Shown: in pieces, positions 29,065 through 37,489 of the stretch
Numbering within the stretch: the first letter of the stretch is position 1
How the letters are laid out: every line of letters begins with the position of its first letter
From: DASSUW01 sp963830725
GTDB lineage: Bacteria; Actinomycetota; Thermoleophilia; Solirubrobacterales; Solirubrobacteraceae
DNA length: 64,000 nucleotides
Direction: 5' to 3'
NCBI GenBank assembly: GCA_963830725.1
Contig: CAWHNO010000011.1
Location: forward strand, 62,001 to 126,000
The notes under the pieces: generated by a model
Database searches by the model: none
Seen by the model: only the letters and a program-made list of their open reading frames with translations
Told to the model about the DNA's origin: nothing
Made by a program: the position numbers and the translations under genes

Positions 29065-30672
29065 GTGGCCCGCCGTCGCCGCCGCTACGCCTCGCCCGGT
29101 CCCCGGGCGGGATCCGTGCTCCTCGACAGCCCGGCCCGGCGCCCCCGGCGGCGGCCGCGCATCGGCCGCTGGCTGGTCGCGCTGGCCATCCTGGCGGCGA
29201 TCGCCGGCGGCGCCTACGCCTGGCGCTCGCAGGCCGAGGCCGGCGACGCCCGGCACGAGGCGGCGGAGCGCTTCGCCGCCGCCTGGGCGCGCGACGATCA
29301 CGGCGCGATGTGGCGCGAGCTGACCGTGCGCGCCCGCCAGACCACGCCCGAGCGCCGGTTCGTGACCGCCTACCGCAACGCCGACCGCGAGGCGGGCGTG
29401 CGCAAGGTCCGGGTCGGCCGGCTCGGGCCGGAGCGCGACGGCCGGGTCGCCGTGCCGGTCGCGGTCGAGACCGACATCTTCGGCACCCTGCGCGGGACGA
29501 TCGTGCTGCCCGTCTCCGGGCGAGGGGACGACGCGGGCGTCGGCTGGGACTTCTCGATGCGGCTGCCAGGACTGCGCCGGGACGAGGCGGTGATCCGGCA
29601 GGCGGGCCGCGCACCGCGGCGTGGAGCGGTGCTGGCCGCCGACGGCTCGCGGCTCGACCTGCCGGCCCTGGCCGGCGGACTGGAGCGCAGGTACGACGAC
29701 CGCCTGTCCGGCCACCCGGCCGCTCGGCTGCTGTTCGGCGAGCGGGTGATCGCGCGCACGCGCGCCCGCCGGGGCCGCCCGGTGCGCACCACGATCGATC
29801 CGGCGCTGACGCGCGCGGCCGCGGCGGCGCTCGGCGACCGGCTCGGCGGCGTGGCCGTCGTCCGGCCGCGCGACGGCGCGGTGCGCGCGCTCGCCGGCCT
29901 CGCGGTGTCGGCCCCGCAGCCGCCCGGGTCGGTCTTCAAGATCATCACGGCGGCCGCCGCGCTCGACGCGCGGATCGTCCGGCCGGAGACGACCTACCCG
30001 GTCCAGACGGCGGCGACCCTGTCGGGTGTCACGCTGCGCAACGCGGGCGGCGAGTCGTGCGGCGGGACGCTGACCAACTCGTTCGTGCACTCCTGCAACT
30101 CGGTGTTCGCGCCGCTCGGGGCCAAGCTGGGCGCGCGCCGGCTGGTGGCCGCCGCGCGCGAGTTCGGCTTCGGCGAGCGGCCCGCGATCCCGTCGGCGAA
30201 GCCGAGCACGATCTCGCCGCCGTCCGAGCTGCGCGACGACCTCGCCGTCGGCGCGGCCGCGATCGGCCAGGACCGCGACCTGGCGACGCCGCTCGCGATG
30301 GCCAGCGTCGGCGCCACGATCGCCTACGGCGGCCGGCGCGCGCGGCCGCGCATCACCACGCTCGAGCGCCTCCGGCGCAAGCGCGTCGTCTCCTCGCGCG
30401 CGGCGCACGACGTGCGCGACATGATGATCGGCGTCGTGCAGTCGGGCACCGGCACCGCCGCTGCCCTGCCCGGCGTGCAGGTGGCGGGCAAGACGGGCAC
30501 CGCGGAGCTGGTGCCGAACTCGACCGACCCGAACGACGCGAACGCCTGGTTCGTCGCCTTCGCCCCCGCCGACCGCCCGCGCGTGGCCGTCGCCGTGATG
30601 CTGGTCGGCGCGGGGTTCGGCGGCACCGCCGCCGCGCCGGTCGCCCGCGAAGTGCTCGCGGCCGCGCTTTAG
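29065..30672 (+). CDS. Penicillin-binding protein, NTF2-like domain plus transpeptidase
   Basis: Class B-type D,D-transpeptidase of 535 aa that crosslinks peptidoglycan outside the membrane. An arginine-rich N-terminus precedes a single membrane anchor at about 35-52 (WLVALAILAAIAGGAYAW). Residues 60-170 resemble the MecA_N/NTF2-like domain. The transpeptidase domain holds the SVFK active serine S289, the SCN motif at 343-345 and KTG at 476-478. GTG 29065 is the start; the ATG five bases upstream is out of frame. It is similar to actinobacterial PbpA/penicillin-binding proteins outside the main fts cluster. Its stop overlaps the stop of the TetR gene on the other strand. GC-rich and undisturbed, unlike the preceding island. 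Confidence 0.88.
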   Translation: MARRRRRYASPGPRAGSVLLDSPARRPRRRPRIGRWLVALAILAAIAGGAYAWRSQAEAGDARHEAAERFAAAWARDDHGAMWRELTVRARQTTPERRFVTAYRNADREAGVRKVRVGRLGPERDGRVAVPVAVETDIFGTLRGTIVLPVSGRGDDAGVGWDFSMRLPGLRRDEAVIRQAGRAPRRGAVLAADGSRLDLPALAGGLERRYDDRLSGHPAARLLFGERVIARTRARRGRPVRTTIDPALTRAAAAALGDRLGGVAVVRPRDGAVRALAGLAVSAPQPPGSVFKIITAAAALDARIVRPETTYPVQTAATLSGVTLRNAGGESCGGTLTNSFVHSCNSVFAPLGAKLGARRLVAAAREFGFGERPAIPSAKPSTISPPSELRDDLAVGAAAIGQDRDLATPLAMASVGATIAYGGRRARPRITTLERLRRKRVVSSRAAHDVRDMMIGVVQSGTGTAAALPGVQVAGKTGTAELVPNSTDPNDANAWFVAFAPADRPRVAVAVMLVGAGFGGTAAAPVAREVLAAAL

Positions 30673-31226
30673 GCGCGCAGCAGCAGGCGCAGGATCGGCT
30701 CGGCCCGCTGCGCGTCGGGCTGCTCGCCGGTGATCAGGTCGAGGTAGGTGTAGGACTCGATCAGCCGCACGATCACGTAGGCGACCTCTCGCAGGTCGAC
30801 GGACAGTTCGAGCCGGCCGGCATCGGTCTCCTCGCGCAGCAGGTCGTACATGGCGTCGATCAGGCGCGGCTGGAAGCCGGTCTCATGGCGCGTGAGGAGC
30901 CGCATGGCCGACTCCCCCTCCTCGCCGAGCCAGCGCTTCATGCCGGGGTTCGTGATCACGTCGTCGAGGAAGCGCGTGACGATCTGGACGAGCCGCTCCG
31001 GGCCCGTCGCCGTCACCTCGTCCTCGATGTTGTCGAGCGTGCGCCTGGCGAGCGACCAGATGACCTCGACCAGCAGCGTCTCGCGCGAGCCGACCCAGCG
31101 GTAGAGCGTCACGCGGCTCACGCCGAGCTCCTCGGCGAGGCTGCTCATGTCGACGCGCTCGCAGGCCAGGAACCGCTTGCGCGCGCGCAGGAAGGCGTCG
31201 AGAGCGGTTGGGCGCGTATGTAACAT
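30669..31226 (-). CDS. TetR-family regulator, QsdR-like
   Basis: 185-aa dimeric repressor-type protein. The ATG at 31226 starts MLHTRPTALDAFLRARKRFL, the pattern of the QsdR group; the longer in-frame start at 31346 crosses the putative operator and is unlikely. The helix-turn-helix is MSSLAEELGVSRVTLYRWVG at about 26-45. The C-terminal ligand domain includes VTRFLDDVITNPGMKRWL and ESAMRLLTRHETGFQPRLID. Its start codon lies inside one of two palindromic 9-mers (31218-31244), suggesting autoregulation. QsdR in Rhodococcus controls lactone degradation; the ligand here is unknown. A remnant of an alpha/beta-hydrolase-like gene lies divergently beside it. Confidence 0.85.
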   Translation of the reverse strand: MLHTRPTALDAFLRARKRFLACERVDMSSLAEELGVSRVTLYRWVGSRETLLVEVIWSLARRTLDNIEDEVTATGPERLVQIVTRFLDDVITNPGMKRWLGEEGESAMRLLTRHETGFQPRLIDAMYDLLREETDAGRLELSVDLREVAYVIVRLIESYTYLDLITGEQPDAQRAEPILRLLLRA

Positions 31227-31244
31227 CCGGCGAACCTGTAACAG
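31218..31244. promoter_or_regulatory. Candidate TetR operator (paired 9-bp palindromes)
   Basis: ATGTTACAT and CTGTTACAG (read on the minus strand) are each perfect 9-bp palindromes spaced 18 bp centre to centre. One contains the TetR start codon and the other lies just upstream. The arrangement fits two stacked dimers on one DNA face. Confidence 0.45.
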
Positions 31245-31424
31245 GGGGCTCGTGCGAAGGTAGCGACGGCTGCTCACATTGTCGACCCTGGTGGGGATGC
31301 CCGCCGCATGGTCACGCTCGTCGACCGCCACACGACGTACGACCACCTCGGCCCGCTCTCCGCCGTGCCGGCGAAGAACGCGTTCGTGAAGACGGTCGTC
31401 CCGTTCCTGCGCGGCGCCCGCTGA
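31242..31424 (+). pseudogene. Possible C-terminal remnant of an alpha/beta-hydrolase-like protein
   Basis: An open frame without a ribosome site ends at TGA 31422-31424. Its last 38 residues (VTLVDRHTTYDHLGPLSAVP, then AKNAFVKTVVPFLRGAR) look like the C-terminal segment of secreted or cytoplasmic alpha/beta hydrolases, which carry a DRxTTYxHxDP...NAFxxTxxPFL pattern. No nucleophile elbow or N-terminal domain is present. The TetR gene occupies the upstream space. Low certainty. Confidence 0.35.
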
Positions 31425-31471
31425 TCTGCAGTGCGAAAACGCGGTACGGTCGTGGCGGCAGGGGATCGCCC

Positions 31472-31813
31472 ATGTCCCGCACGTCCCCAGAAGCCACCCT
31501 GTCCGAGCTCGAGGACCAGCTCGTCAAGGGCGGCGCGGCCGTCATCGCCACCGATCTCGATGGCGTCATCACGCACTGGAGCGCCACGGCCGAGCGGCTC
31601 TACGGCTGGTCCGGCGAGGAGGCGATCGGGCTGCCGATCCTCGAGTTCATGGTCACGCTGGACGACCGGCAGCTCGCCGAGGTCCGCTGCAAGGACGGCA
31701 GCCTGATGCTCGCCCACGTGCGCGACGCGCTGATGAAGGACGACGCCGGCCGCCCCGTCGGCATCCTGGGGCTCTCGATGGATGCCTCCTTAGAACCAGA
31801 AAGCCCCGCTTGA
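31472..31813 (+). CDS. Stand-alone PAS-domain sensor protein
   Basis: 113 aa, one PAS fold: GAAVIATDLDGVITHWSATA, then ERLYGWSGEEAIGLPILEFM and the CKDGSLMLAHVRDAL and GRPVGILGLSMD strands. There is no kinase, GGDEF or helix-turn-helix output, so it would sense a small molecule or redox state and act on a partner. ATG 31472 follows GGGGAT. The last four codons and TGA lie inside the terminator hairpin, and a TAG at 31790 in another frame suggests the true end may be a few codons earlier. Convergent with the tRNA-fMet unit. Confidence 0.8.
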   Translation: MSRTSPEATLSELEDQLVKGGAAVIATDLDGVITHWSATAERLYGWSGEEAIGLPILEFMVTLDDRQLAEVRCKDGSLMLAHVRDALMKDDAGRPVGILGLSMDASLEPESPA

Positions 31814-31824
31814 GCGGGGCTTTC
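31799..31824. terminator. Perfect 12-bp hairpin, probable original tRNA-fMet terminator
   Basis: GAAAGCCCCGCT pairs perfectly with 31813-31824 across a TG loop. On the minus strand it is followed by TGGTTC and lies 40 bp beyond the partial tRNA repeat, the normal place for a tRNA terminator. It can also end the PAS gene on the plus strand. Confidence 0.65.
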
Positions 31825-31863
31825 GGCCGTCGGCGGTGGGCTGTCACCACCATCGTCGGCGGA

Positions 31864-31909
<46 letters not shown>

Positions 31910-32004
31910 TTCTTGCCGTGCCGCTAAGGGTCGCGACGTTACCACTTTCGGCTCTGGAGCGCGATCTGGCGATCGCGGTGGTCGGCGCAGTTCCTGCCCG
32001 TTCA

Positions 32005-32033
32005 TTGCCACTTTGTTGCCACCCGCTTGCCAC
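32005..32033 (+). repeat. Three TTGCCAC repeats with 11-bp period
   Basis: TTGCCAC occurs at 32005-32011, 32016-32022 and 32027-32033, exactly one helical turn apart, 95 bp inside the left repeat. The layout resembles arm-type recombinase or excisionase sites. Confidence 0.5.
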
Positions 32034-32206
32034 GTTCAGGCTGGCGCGCGTGCGTAGCGTGCCTCACGCACTGGATCACGACCGCGACGGGAACGGGCTC
32101 GAACGGAGCAGGGCCACGATGAGGGACAGCGCGTGGACGGAACAGGCGTGACGTCCCTGGCTCACCGGCCTCAGTCTCGGAGACTTCCGGCTGATGAAAG
32201 GAGGTG

Positions 32207-32862
32207 ATGCGTAGTCGATGGACACGGATAACGCTGCTGCTGAGCACGGCGATCACCGTTGCGGTCGTTTCCGCCACGACGGCGAACGCCGCGACCATCA
32301 CCGGCCATGACGACGAGACGCCGATGTTCCAGTCGTGGGTGGACGCCGCTGCACCGCTCGTGCAGTTGCCGAACGTCCCGATCGAAGTCATCCAGGAGCG
32401 GTGCCCGCCTGAAATCGCGCACGACGCGTATTGGTGCATGGACCCCGAGAGCAATCCGACCCGCGTGTGGACCGGCAACAACTCGGCCTATCTATGGGGG
32501 CTGGCGGATCTCTATTCGGAGTGCGACCGCCTGACCACACGGCTGACATTCCTCCACGAGATCGGTCACGTATTTGATCTTGCGTGCCCCGGCTCGAAGG
32601 GCTATCGGCGCGCGTTCGTCCGCGCTATGGGCAGGCGCTGGACGGGGTGGTGGTCTCGGTATGAGCAATTCGCCATGGCATACGCGTTCTGCGCGATGTA
32701 CCCGCACTATCACGACGCCGCCTTCGCCCGCACCGTATGGTGGGGCTACGGCTACAACCCGAACCGCGGCAGTACGAGCGGGTCTGCTTCGCGATCCGTC
32801 ACGCGTCGCAGTACAACCGACGCGGACGCCTCAAGAGGCCCGAGCTTCCGACGGCCACCTAG
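32207..32862 (+). CDS. Secreted zincin-like protein with HEIGH motif
   Basis: About 218 aa. ATG 32207 lies directly after AAAGGAGGTG, a near-perfect complement of the 16S end, and the N-terminus is a signal peptide (ITLLLSTAITVAVVSATTAN, cleavage near ANA-AT). The centre holds LTFLHEIGHVFDLACPG; HExxH is the zinc-binding and catalytic motif of zincins. Paired cysteines (CPPEIAHDAYWC, SECDRL, DLACPG) suggest disulfides. A one-base loss near 32762 shifts the frame. The restored C-terminus reads PRQYERVCFAIRHASQYNRR and ends TAT at TAG 32860. Codon use and GC are lower than the chromosome average, consistent with transfer. Cargo of the putative element; substrate unknown. Confidence 0.65.
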
Positions 32863-33179
32863 CCGTGGCCTGCGCGGTACGGGCCGGGACGGTTTCCGCG
32901 CCGCCCCGATCAGACGATCGCATCAACGTCGAGCCGACGCTTATCGCCACCTGCTTGCCGCTTTCGAGGGGCCAGGTCGTCGGGTCGTCGGGTCGTCGGG
33001 TCGGCGGGTCAGCACGCTGTCAGATCGCTTGCCCCGCGTTGACACTCGCTGTGGGCAGAGCGTAGGTTCGCTCGGCAGGTGCCGAGGAGCACGGCCACCG
33101 GACTCGGATGTGGGCAGTGTCGGGTGGGCTGGTCCGGTGCGCGCTCCTGGTCCGATAGGATCGGAGGAGTGGCCATGGC

Positions 33180-33844
33180 GTGGTTCGATCCGCGCGCATG
33201 TGGCCGTGCAGCGTCGTTCTCATGCGAGCAACGCCGCTCGTTCTCGGGGCGAGCATCGCGACGGTCGTCGGTTTGAGCATCTTGGTGACTGGCGGGTTCG
33301 CGCAGTCGCCGGACGAATCGGCGGGCGCTGTCGCTCAGGCGAAGAACCGGAACTTCGCCCCCGTATGCGTCCAGAGGCACGGGGGCAAATGCTTCCAAGG
33401 GTGATCTGAACATTCGCCTGAGGAGCCAATGTGCCAAGGGGCAGAAGCCACTCAAGCTCGCGCTGTGGCCCGTGAAGCGCAGGCGAGGGCCTGCGGGACC
33501 GCAAGGCGCCGCAGGGACCGCGCAGGACCGCAGGGTCTCGCTGGGCCCGACGGGACCGTGGGTGACCGGCTACGAAGTTGCGACCTTCGATGTACCGACG
33601 TACGGCGTGGCAACACGCGACGGTCGTCTGCTCGCAGGCAAGGTCGCCGTCGGGCGGCAATTCGGTTCAACACGCGGGCGCAGCTTCGACTTCGCCCAGG
33701 CCGGATACGAACGGCAGCGCCGTCTTCGCCTCGTTCTCCGGCCGCACAGGCGTCCATGCGAACGGTGACGACTACGTGGAGCGCGGCGGTGCATCTCGCA
33801 GCCGAACCCAGGCAACGCCAACGGTCGAGCCCGAGGCTCGCTGA
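33180..33844 (+). pseudogene. Exported collagen-like (GPxGPQG) protein, frame-disrupted
   Basis: A signal-peptide-like start (TPLVLGASIATVVGLSILVT, then GGFAQ) leads to KNRNFAPVCVQRHGGKCF. A CAKGQKPL segment follows, then collagen-type repeats RGPAGPQGAAGT and AGPQGLAGPDGTVG. After these comes a globular-looking part (VTGYEVATFDVPTYG, then AVFASFSGRTGVHANGDDY). This order of leader, Cys pair, Gly-Pro-X repeats and C-terminal domain recurs in actinobacterial surface proteins of unknown role. The reading frame changes at least three times, so the gene is broken here. Preceded by GGAGGAG. Lies inside the putative element. Confidence 0.45.
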
Positions 33845-34710
33845 TCCACAAGGACGATGGCGCCGAGGCATGCGATCGAGTCTACTGCGAGTACGCAGAA
33901 CGGAAGCCCAGCAACCAGGGCGTCCGTCCAGGTATCGCAGGGTGCCCACGGGTGGCTGCCGTCCTTGCGAGAACACGCCAGGACGCATCACCATACGGCG
34001 GAGTCGGCGGAACGCTCAACTGCTGCGCGCTAACGGGTAGTCACTCGCCCCGGCGGGCCACGCCTGTCGCTACGGAGATCGAGGTCCGCGGCGGCGTCGT
34101 TGACGCGGGTCGAACCCTGCGTTCGGACGACGTGTTCGTGACCGTCAGGCTCGGGGTAGCCCGACCAGCGGTCAGCCGACACGCCAGGGAGTCATGCCGG
34201 CATGGTCGGGGCGCCATGCGGCCGACGGTCCCACTGTGCAGCAGCTGCTCTGAAGTGTCAGGCGGCCAGGAGCGGGCTTGGCGACTCGGAAGAGCATCGC
34301 AACTCGATCGCTTCTCGGCCTGCTCGGCATCACGGCGTCGAGCGCCACGGCGAGGTCCAGGGCAGGCGCGTGCTCGATGACGTCGAGCAGAGTGCGTGTC
34401 GGCATGTGCTCGGCCATGGAGCCGGCGAGCTGATGGCTCGAAGCGATCCGGCTGACGTGGACCAGTGCGCTCTGGTCGTCGGTGAGAACCCTTCCGCGAC
34501 GCGCAGGGGTGGCGCAGCAGGCCTCGCCAGGCGCTCGGACTCGATGCGACGTCCGCCGCTGCGGCGCCGGACGTCGCGCGTTGTCGGAGTCGCAGCCGAG
34601 TGCTCCCCGCCGAGAGCGCCGGCGCCTGCGTCGGCCCGAGGTCCGCGGCGGTCGACCGGCGCGTCGCGCCGGCGGCGCTCCGGCAACGCACGTTCATCGG
34701 AAGCGCTCGA
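33845..34710. other. Element interior without a supported gene
   Basis: Several open frames exist on both strands, but none has a ribosome site, coding bias or a recognisable family. A minus-strand reading at 34172-34417 contains TRTLLDVIEHAPALDLAVAL, weakly like an antitoxin-type helix, but its flanks do not fit. The text looks like decayed sequence. Confidence 0.3.
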
Positions 34711-34729
34711 TTGCCAATTCTGTTGCCAC
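34711..34729 (+). repeat. TTGCCA repeat pair near the right end of the element
   Basis: TTGCCAA (34711-34717) and TTGCCAC (34723-34729), 64 bp inside the intact tRNA, match the triple repeat near the left end. Confidence 0.4.
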
Positions 34730-34792
34730 TCTGCGCCTGGCGCACGACGCCCGAGAACGACGAAAGCCCCGCGTTAGCAGGGCCTTCGTGAG

Positions 34793-34866
<74 letters not shown>

Positions 34867-34902
34867 ACGCGACCACACATCCTAGCAATTCACATCCGGT
34901 CA

Positions 34903-36510
34903 TCAAGTGCCGGAAAATCGCTCACGCAGCGTCTTCTTGGAGAACTTTCCGACCGAGGTCTTGGGCACCTCGTCGATGAACTCGACGCGCTCGGGGATCC
35001 ACCACTTGGCCACGCGGTCGGAGAGGAACCGGCGCAGCGCGTCGGCGTCGAGCTGCTCGCCGTCCTCGGCCACCACGCACGCCAGCGGCCGCTCGCCCCA
35101 CTTCTCGTCGGGCACACCGATGACCGCCGCCTCGCGCACCGACGGGTGGGCCATGATCTCGTTCTCGAGCTCGACCGAGGAGATCCACTCGCCGCCCGAC
35201 TTGACGAGGTCCTTGGTGCGATCGACGAGGCGGATGTAGCCCGCGCGCGAGATCGTCGCCACGTCGCCGGTGCGCAGCCAGCCGTCATCGGTGAACTGCG
35301 CCCGGGTGCCCTCCTCGTCGCGGTAGTAGCCGGCCGCAACCCAGGGCCCGGCCACCTGCAGCTCGCCGCGTGCCTCGCCGTCCCACGGCAGCTCGTCGGC
35401 GGTGCCGGGCTCGACGATCCGGCACTCGACCAGCGGCGTGATGATGCCCTGGGTCGCGCGGACGTCGGCCAGCTCCTCCTCGGGGAGGTGCGCCAGCGTG
35501 CTCTTGATCCGGCAGACCGACCCGAGCGGACTCGTCTCGGTCATCCCCCAGGCGTGCAGGATCGGCTGCCCGATCTTCTCGCGATAGGCCTCCGACAGCG
35601 CCTTCGGGACCGCCGAGCCGCCGCACAGGATCGCCCGTAGGGAGGACACGTCGCGGCCGTCGAGCTCGTCGAGCGCGCCGATCCAGATCGTGGGCACGCC
35701 GGCGGCCAGCGTCACCTTCTCCTCCTCCATCAGCTGGGCGATCGCCTTCGGTGTCATCTGCGGCCCCGGGAACGCGAACGAGCTGCCGGCCGCCACGCCG
35801 GCGTGCGAGAGCCCCCACGAGTTGGCGTGGAACATCGGGACCACCGGCAGCACCACGTCGCGCTCGCTGACCCCGACGGTGTCCGCCAGCATCGCCCCGA
35901 TCGCGTGCAGCACGCTCGAGCGGTGCGAGTAGACGACGCCCTTCGGATGCCCGGTGGTGCCGCTCGTGTAGCACATGGCGGCGGCCTGGTTCTCGTCGGA
36001 GACCGCGAACTCGGCCGGCTCGGCGCCGTCCAGCAACTCCTCGAAGGCAAGGATGCGGTCGTCGTCGGGCACGTCGCCGGCGCCGTCGTCCATCACCACG
36101 ATGTGGCGGACGGTCTTGAAGCCGTCGACGAGCGGCCAGAGGCCGGCCACGAGCGAGCGGTCGACGAACACCACCTCGTCCTCGGCGTGGTCGACGACGT
36201 AGCTGATCTGCTCGGGGAAGAGGCGGATGTTGAGCGTGTGCAGGACGCGCCCGCTGCACGGCGCCGCGAAGTAGAGCTCGAGGTGGCGGGCGCTGTTCCA
36301 GGCGAAGGTCGCCACCCGCCCGTCGGCGGAGATGCCGAGCCGGTCCAGCGCGTTCGCGAGCCGGCGCGTGCGGTCGGCCCACTCCGTGTAGGTCGTGCGC
36401 TCCTTGCCCGTCGCGGTCAGCGTGGTCAGCGTCTTGTCGCCGAACAGCCGCTCCGCTCGCTCGAAGAGGTGCGTCAGCGTCAGCGGATAGCTCGACATCA
36501 GGCCCTGCAT
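34903..36510 (-). CDS. Acyl-CoA synthetase (AMP-forming), FadD type
   Basis: ATP-dependent activation of a fatty or other carboxylic acid to its CoA thioester via an acyl-adenylate, 535 aa. The AMP-binding P-loop YTSGTTGHPKG is at 181-191. Other core motifs are HAWGMTETSP (about 316), GELQVAGPWVAAGYY, the GWLRTGDVATIS adenine/ribose motif, DRTKDLVKSGGEWIS hinge, and the C-terminal KTSVGKFSKK with the catalytic lysine. ATG 36510 has AGGAGGAG upstream; ATG 36498 (MSSYPLTL) is an alternative. The WGLSHAG and PMFHANSW segments are typical of medium/long-chain ligases. Not evidently in an operon; a conserved CoA-binding protein gene lies 22 bp upstream on the same strand and may be cotranscribed. 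Confidence 0.93.
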   Translation of the reverse strand: MQGLMSSYPLTLTHLFERAERLFGDKTLTTLTATGKERTTYTEWADRTRRLANALDRLGISADGRVATFAWNSARHLELYFAAPCSGRVLHTLNIRLFPEQISYVVDHAEDEVVFVDRSLVAGLWPLVDGFKTVRHIVVMDDGAGDVPDDDRILAFEELLDGAEPAEFAVSDENQAAAMCYTSGTTGHPKGVVYSHRSSVLHAIGAMLADTVGVSERDVVLPVVPMFHANSWGLSHAGVAAGSSFAFPGPQMTPKAIAQLMEEEKVTLAAGVPTIWIGALDELDGRDVSSLRAILCGGSAVPKALSEAYREKIGQPILHAWGMTETSPLGSVCRIKSTLAHLPEEELADVRATQGIITPLVECRIVEPGTADELPWDGEARGELQVAGPWVAAGYYRDEEGTRAQFTDDGWLRTGDVATISRAGYIRLVDRTKDLVKSGGEWISSVELENEIMAHPSVREAAVIGVPDEKWGERPLACVVAEDGEQLDADALRRFLSDRVAKWWIPERVEFIDEVPKTSVGKFSKKTLRERFSGT

Positions 36511-36532
36511 CTGTCTCCTCCTCGATGGCTTC

Positions 36533-37489
36533 TCACAACCCCAGGCGCGGCAGCTCGATCGCCGGGCATCGGTCCATGACCACCCGTAGTCCGGCGGCGC
36601 GACCGCGCTCGGCGGCCGCCTCGTCGATCACGCCGAGCTGCATCCAGACGGCCCGCGCGCCGATCTGCACCGCCTCGTCGACGTGCGCCCCCGCGGCCGT
36701 GGCGCGACGGAAGATGTCGACGACCTCGACGCCCATGTCGGCCGGGATGGCGGTCAGCGTCGGGTAGCTGCGCTCGCCGAGCACCTCGGTCGCCATCGGG
36801 TTGACCGGGATCATCGCGTAGCCGCGCCGCTTGAGCATGGCGGCGATGCGGTGCGAGTCGCGGTTCGGGTCGGGCGAGCAGCCGACCACCGCCCACACCC
36901 GCGTGCCGGTCAGGATCGCGCGCACGTCGTCGACCTCGGGCAGCAACGGCGAGCGCGGGTGCACGGCCATGCCGCGGCGTTCGGCGAGGCGGTCGAGCAC
37001 GAGCGCGGTGTCGGCGATCGGGACGCCGGTGAGGTGCTCCTCGCGCGCCTCGAAGTCGGCGACGATGGCCGCGATCGCAGCGGCGTACGCCGCGCGATCG
37101 CGACTTGCGAGCGCGGCCACGGCGCCGGCGGCGCGGCCGAAGGCCTCCGAGCCGGGGAGCATCCCGTCGGCCGCGCGGCGGGCGGCGTCGTCGTCGCCGT
37201 CGGCCAGCGCGGCCAGCGCGAGCGCCCAGCAGGCGGGGGGCGAGTCGCCCTCGTTATGCAGCTGCTCGCGGACGTACGGCGCCGGGTTCTCGCCGGCGAG
37301 GATCGATGCCTTCGCGTAGCCGACGAGGCGGCCGAAGCTGCGCGGCGGCGCCGCTTCCCACGACCGGCGGTACGCCGTGGCCGCGTGCCGCAGCGCGTCG
37401 CGCGCGTCCTCGCCGGCCAGCATCGCGCGCTGGGCCTCGCCGTCCGCGGCGATGGCCTCGCGCATGGCGTCCTCATGGAGCGCCGTCAC
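36533..37489 (-). CDS. CoA-binding (YccU-type) domain protein with extra helical N-terminal domain
   Basis: 318 aa from GTG 37489, which overlaps the TGA of the DUF72 gene by GTGA, so the two are coupled. The C-terminal half is a Rossmann CoA-binding domain: VWAVVGCSPDPNRDSHRIAA, VNPMATEVLGERSYPTLTAI, VVDIFRR, ARAVWMQLGVIDEAAAERGR and VVMDRCPAIELPRL. Stand-alone YccU-like proteins are about 140 aa. The first 170 residues here are an Ala-rich helical region with short repeats (AMLAGEDARDALRHAATAYR; ALAALADGDDDAARRAADGM) that I do not recognise. It may act in CoA-linked metabolism with the adjacent acyl-CoA ligase; this is inference from position. Confidence 0.7.
   Translation of the reverse strand: MTALHEDAMREAIAADGEAQRAMLAGEDARDALRHAATAYRRSWEAAPPRSFGRLVGYAKASILAGENPAPYVREQLHNEGDSPPACWALALAALADGDDDAARRAADGMLPGSEAFGRAAGAVAALASRDRAAYAAAIAAIVADFEAREEHLTGVPIADTALVLDRLAERRGMAVHPRSPLLPEVDDVRAILTGTRVWAVVGCSPDPNRDSHRIAAMLKRRGYAMIPVNPMATEVLGERSYPTLTAIPADMGVEVVDIFRRATAAGAHVDEAVQIGARAVWMQLGVIDEAAAERGRAAGLRVVMDRCPAIELPRLGL

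Noticed and set aside
27657..31223. 1,188-codon plus-strand open frame
   Set aside because: Antisense to the M20 hydrolase gene for its first half and out of frame with the penicillin-binding protein gene for the rest; composition is Arg/Ala/Gly typical of shadow frames in GC-rich DNA.
33079..34040. Several plus-strand ORFs in the element as separate genes
   Set aside because: They are pieces of one frame-disrupted collagen-like gene or lack ribosome sites and coding character.
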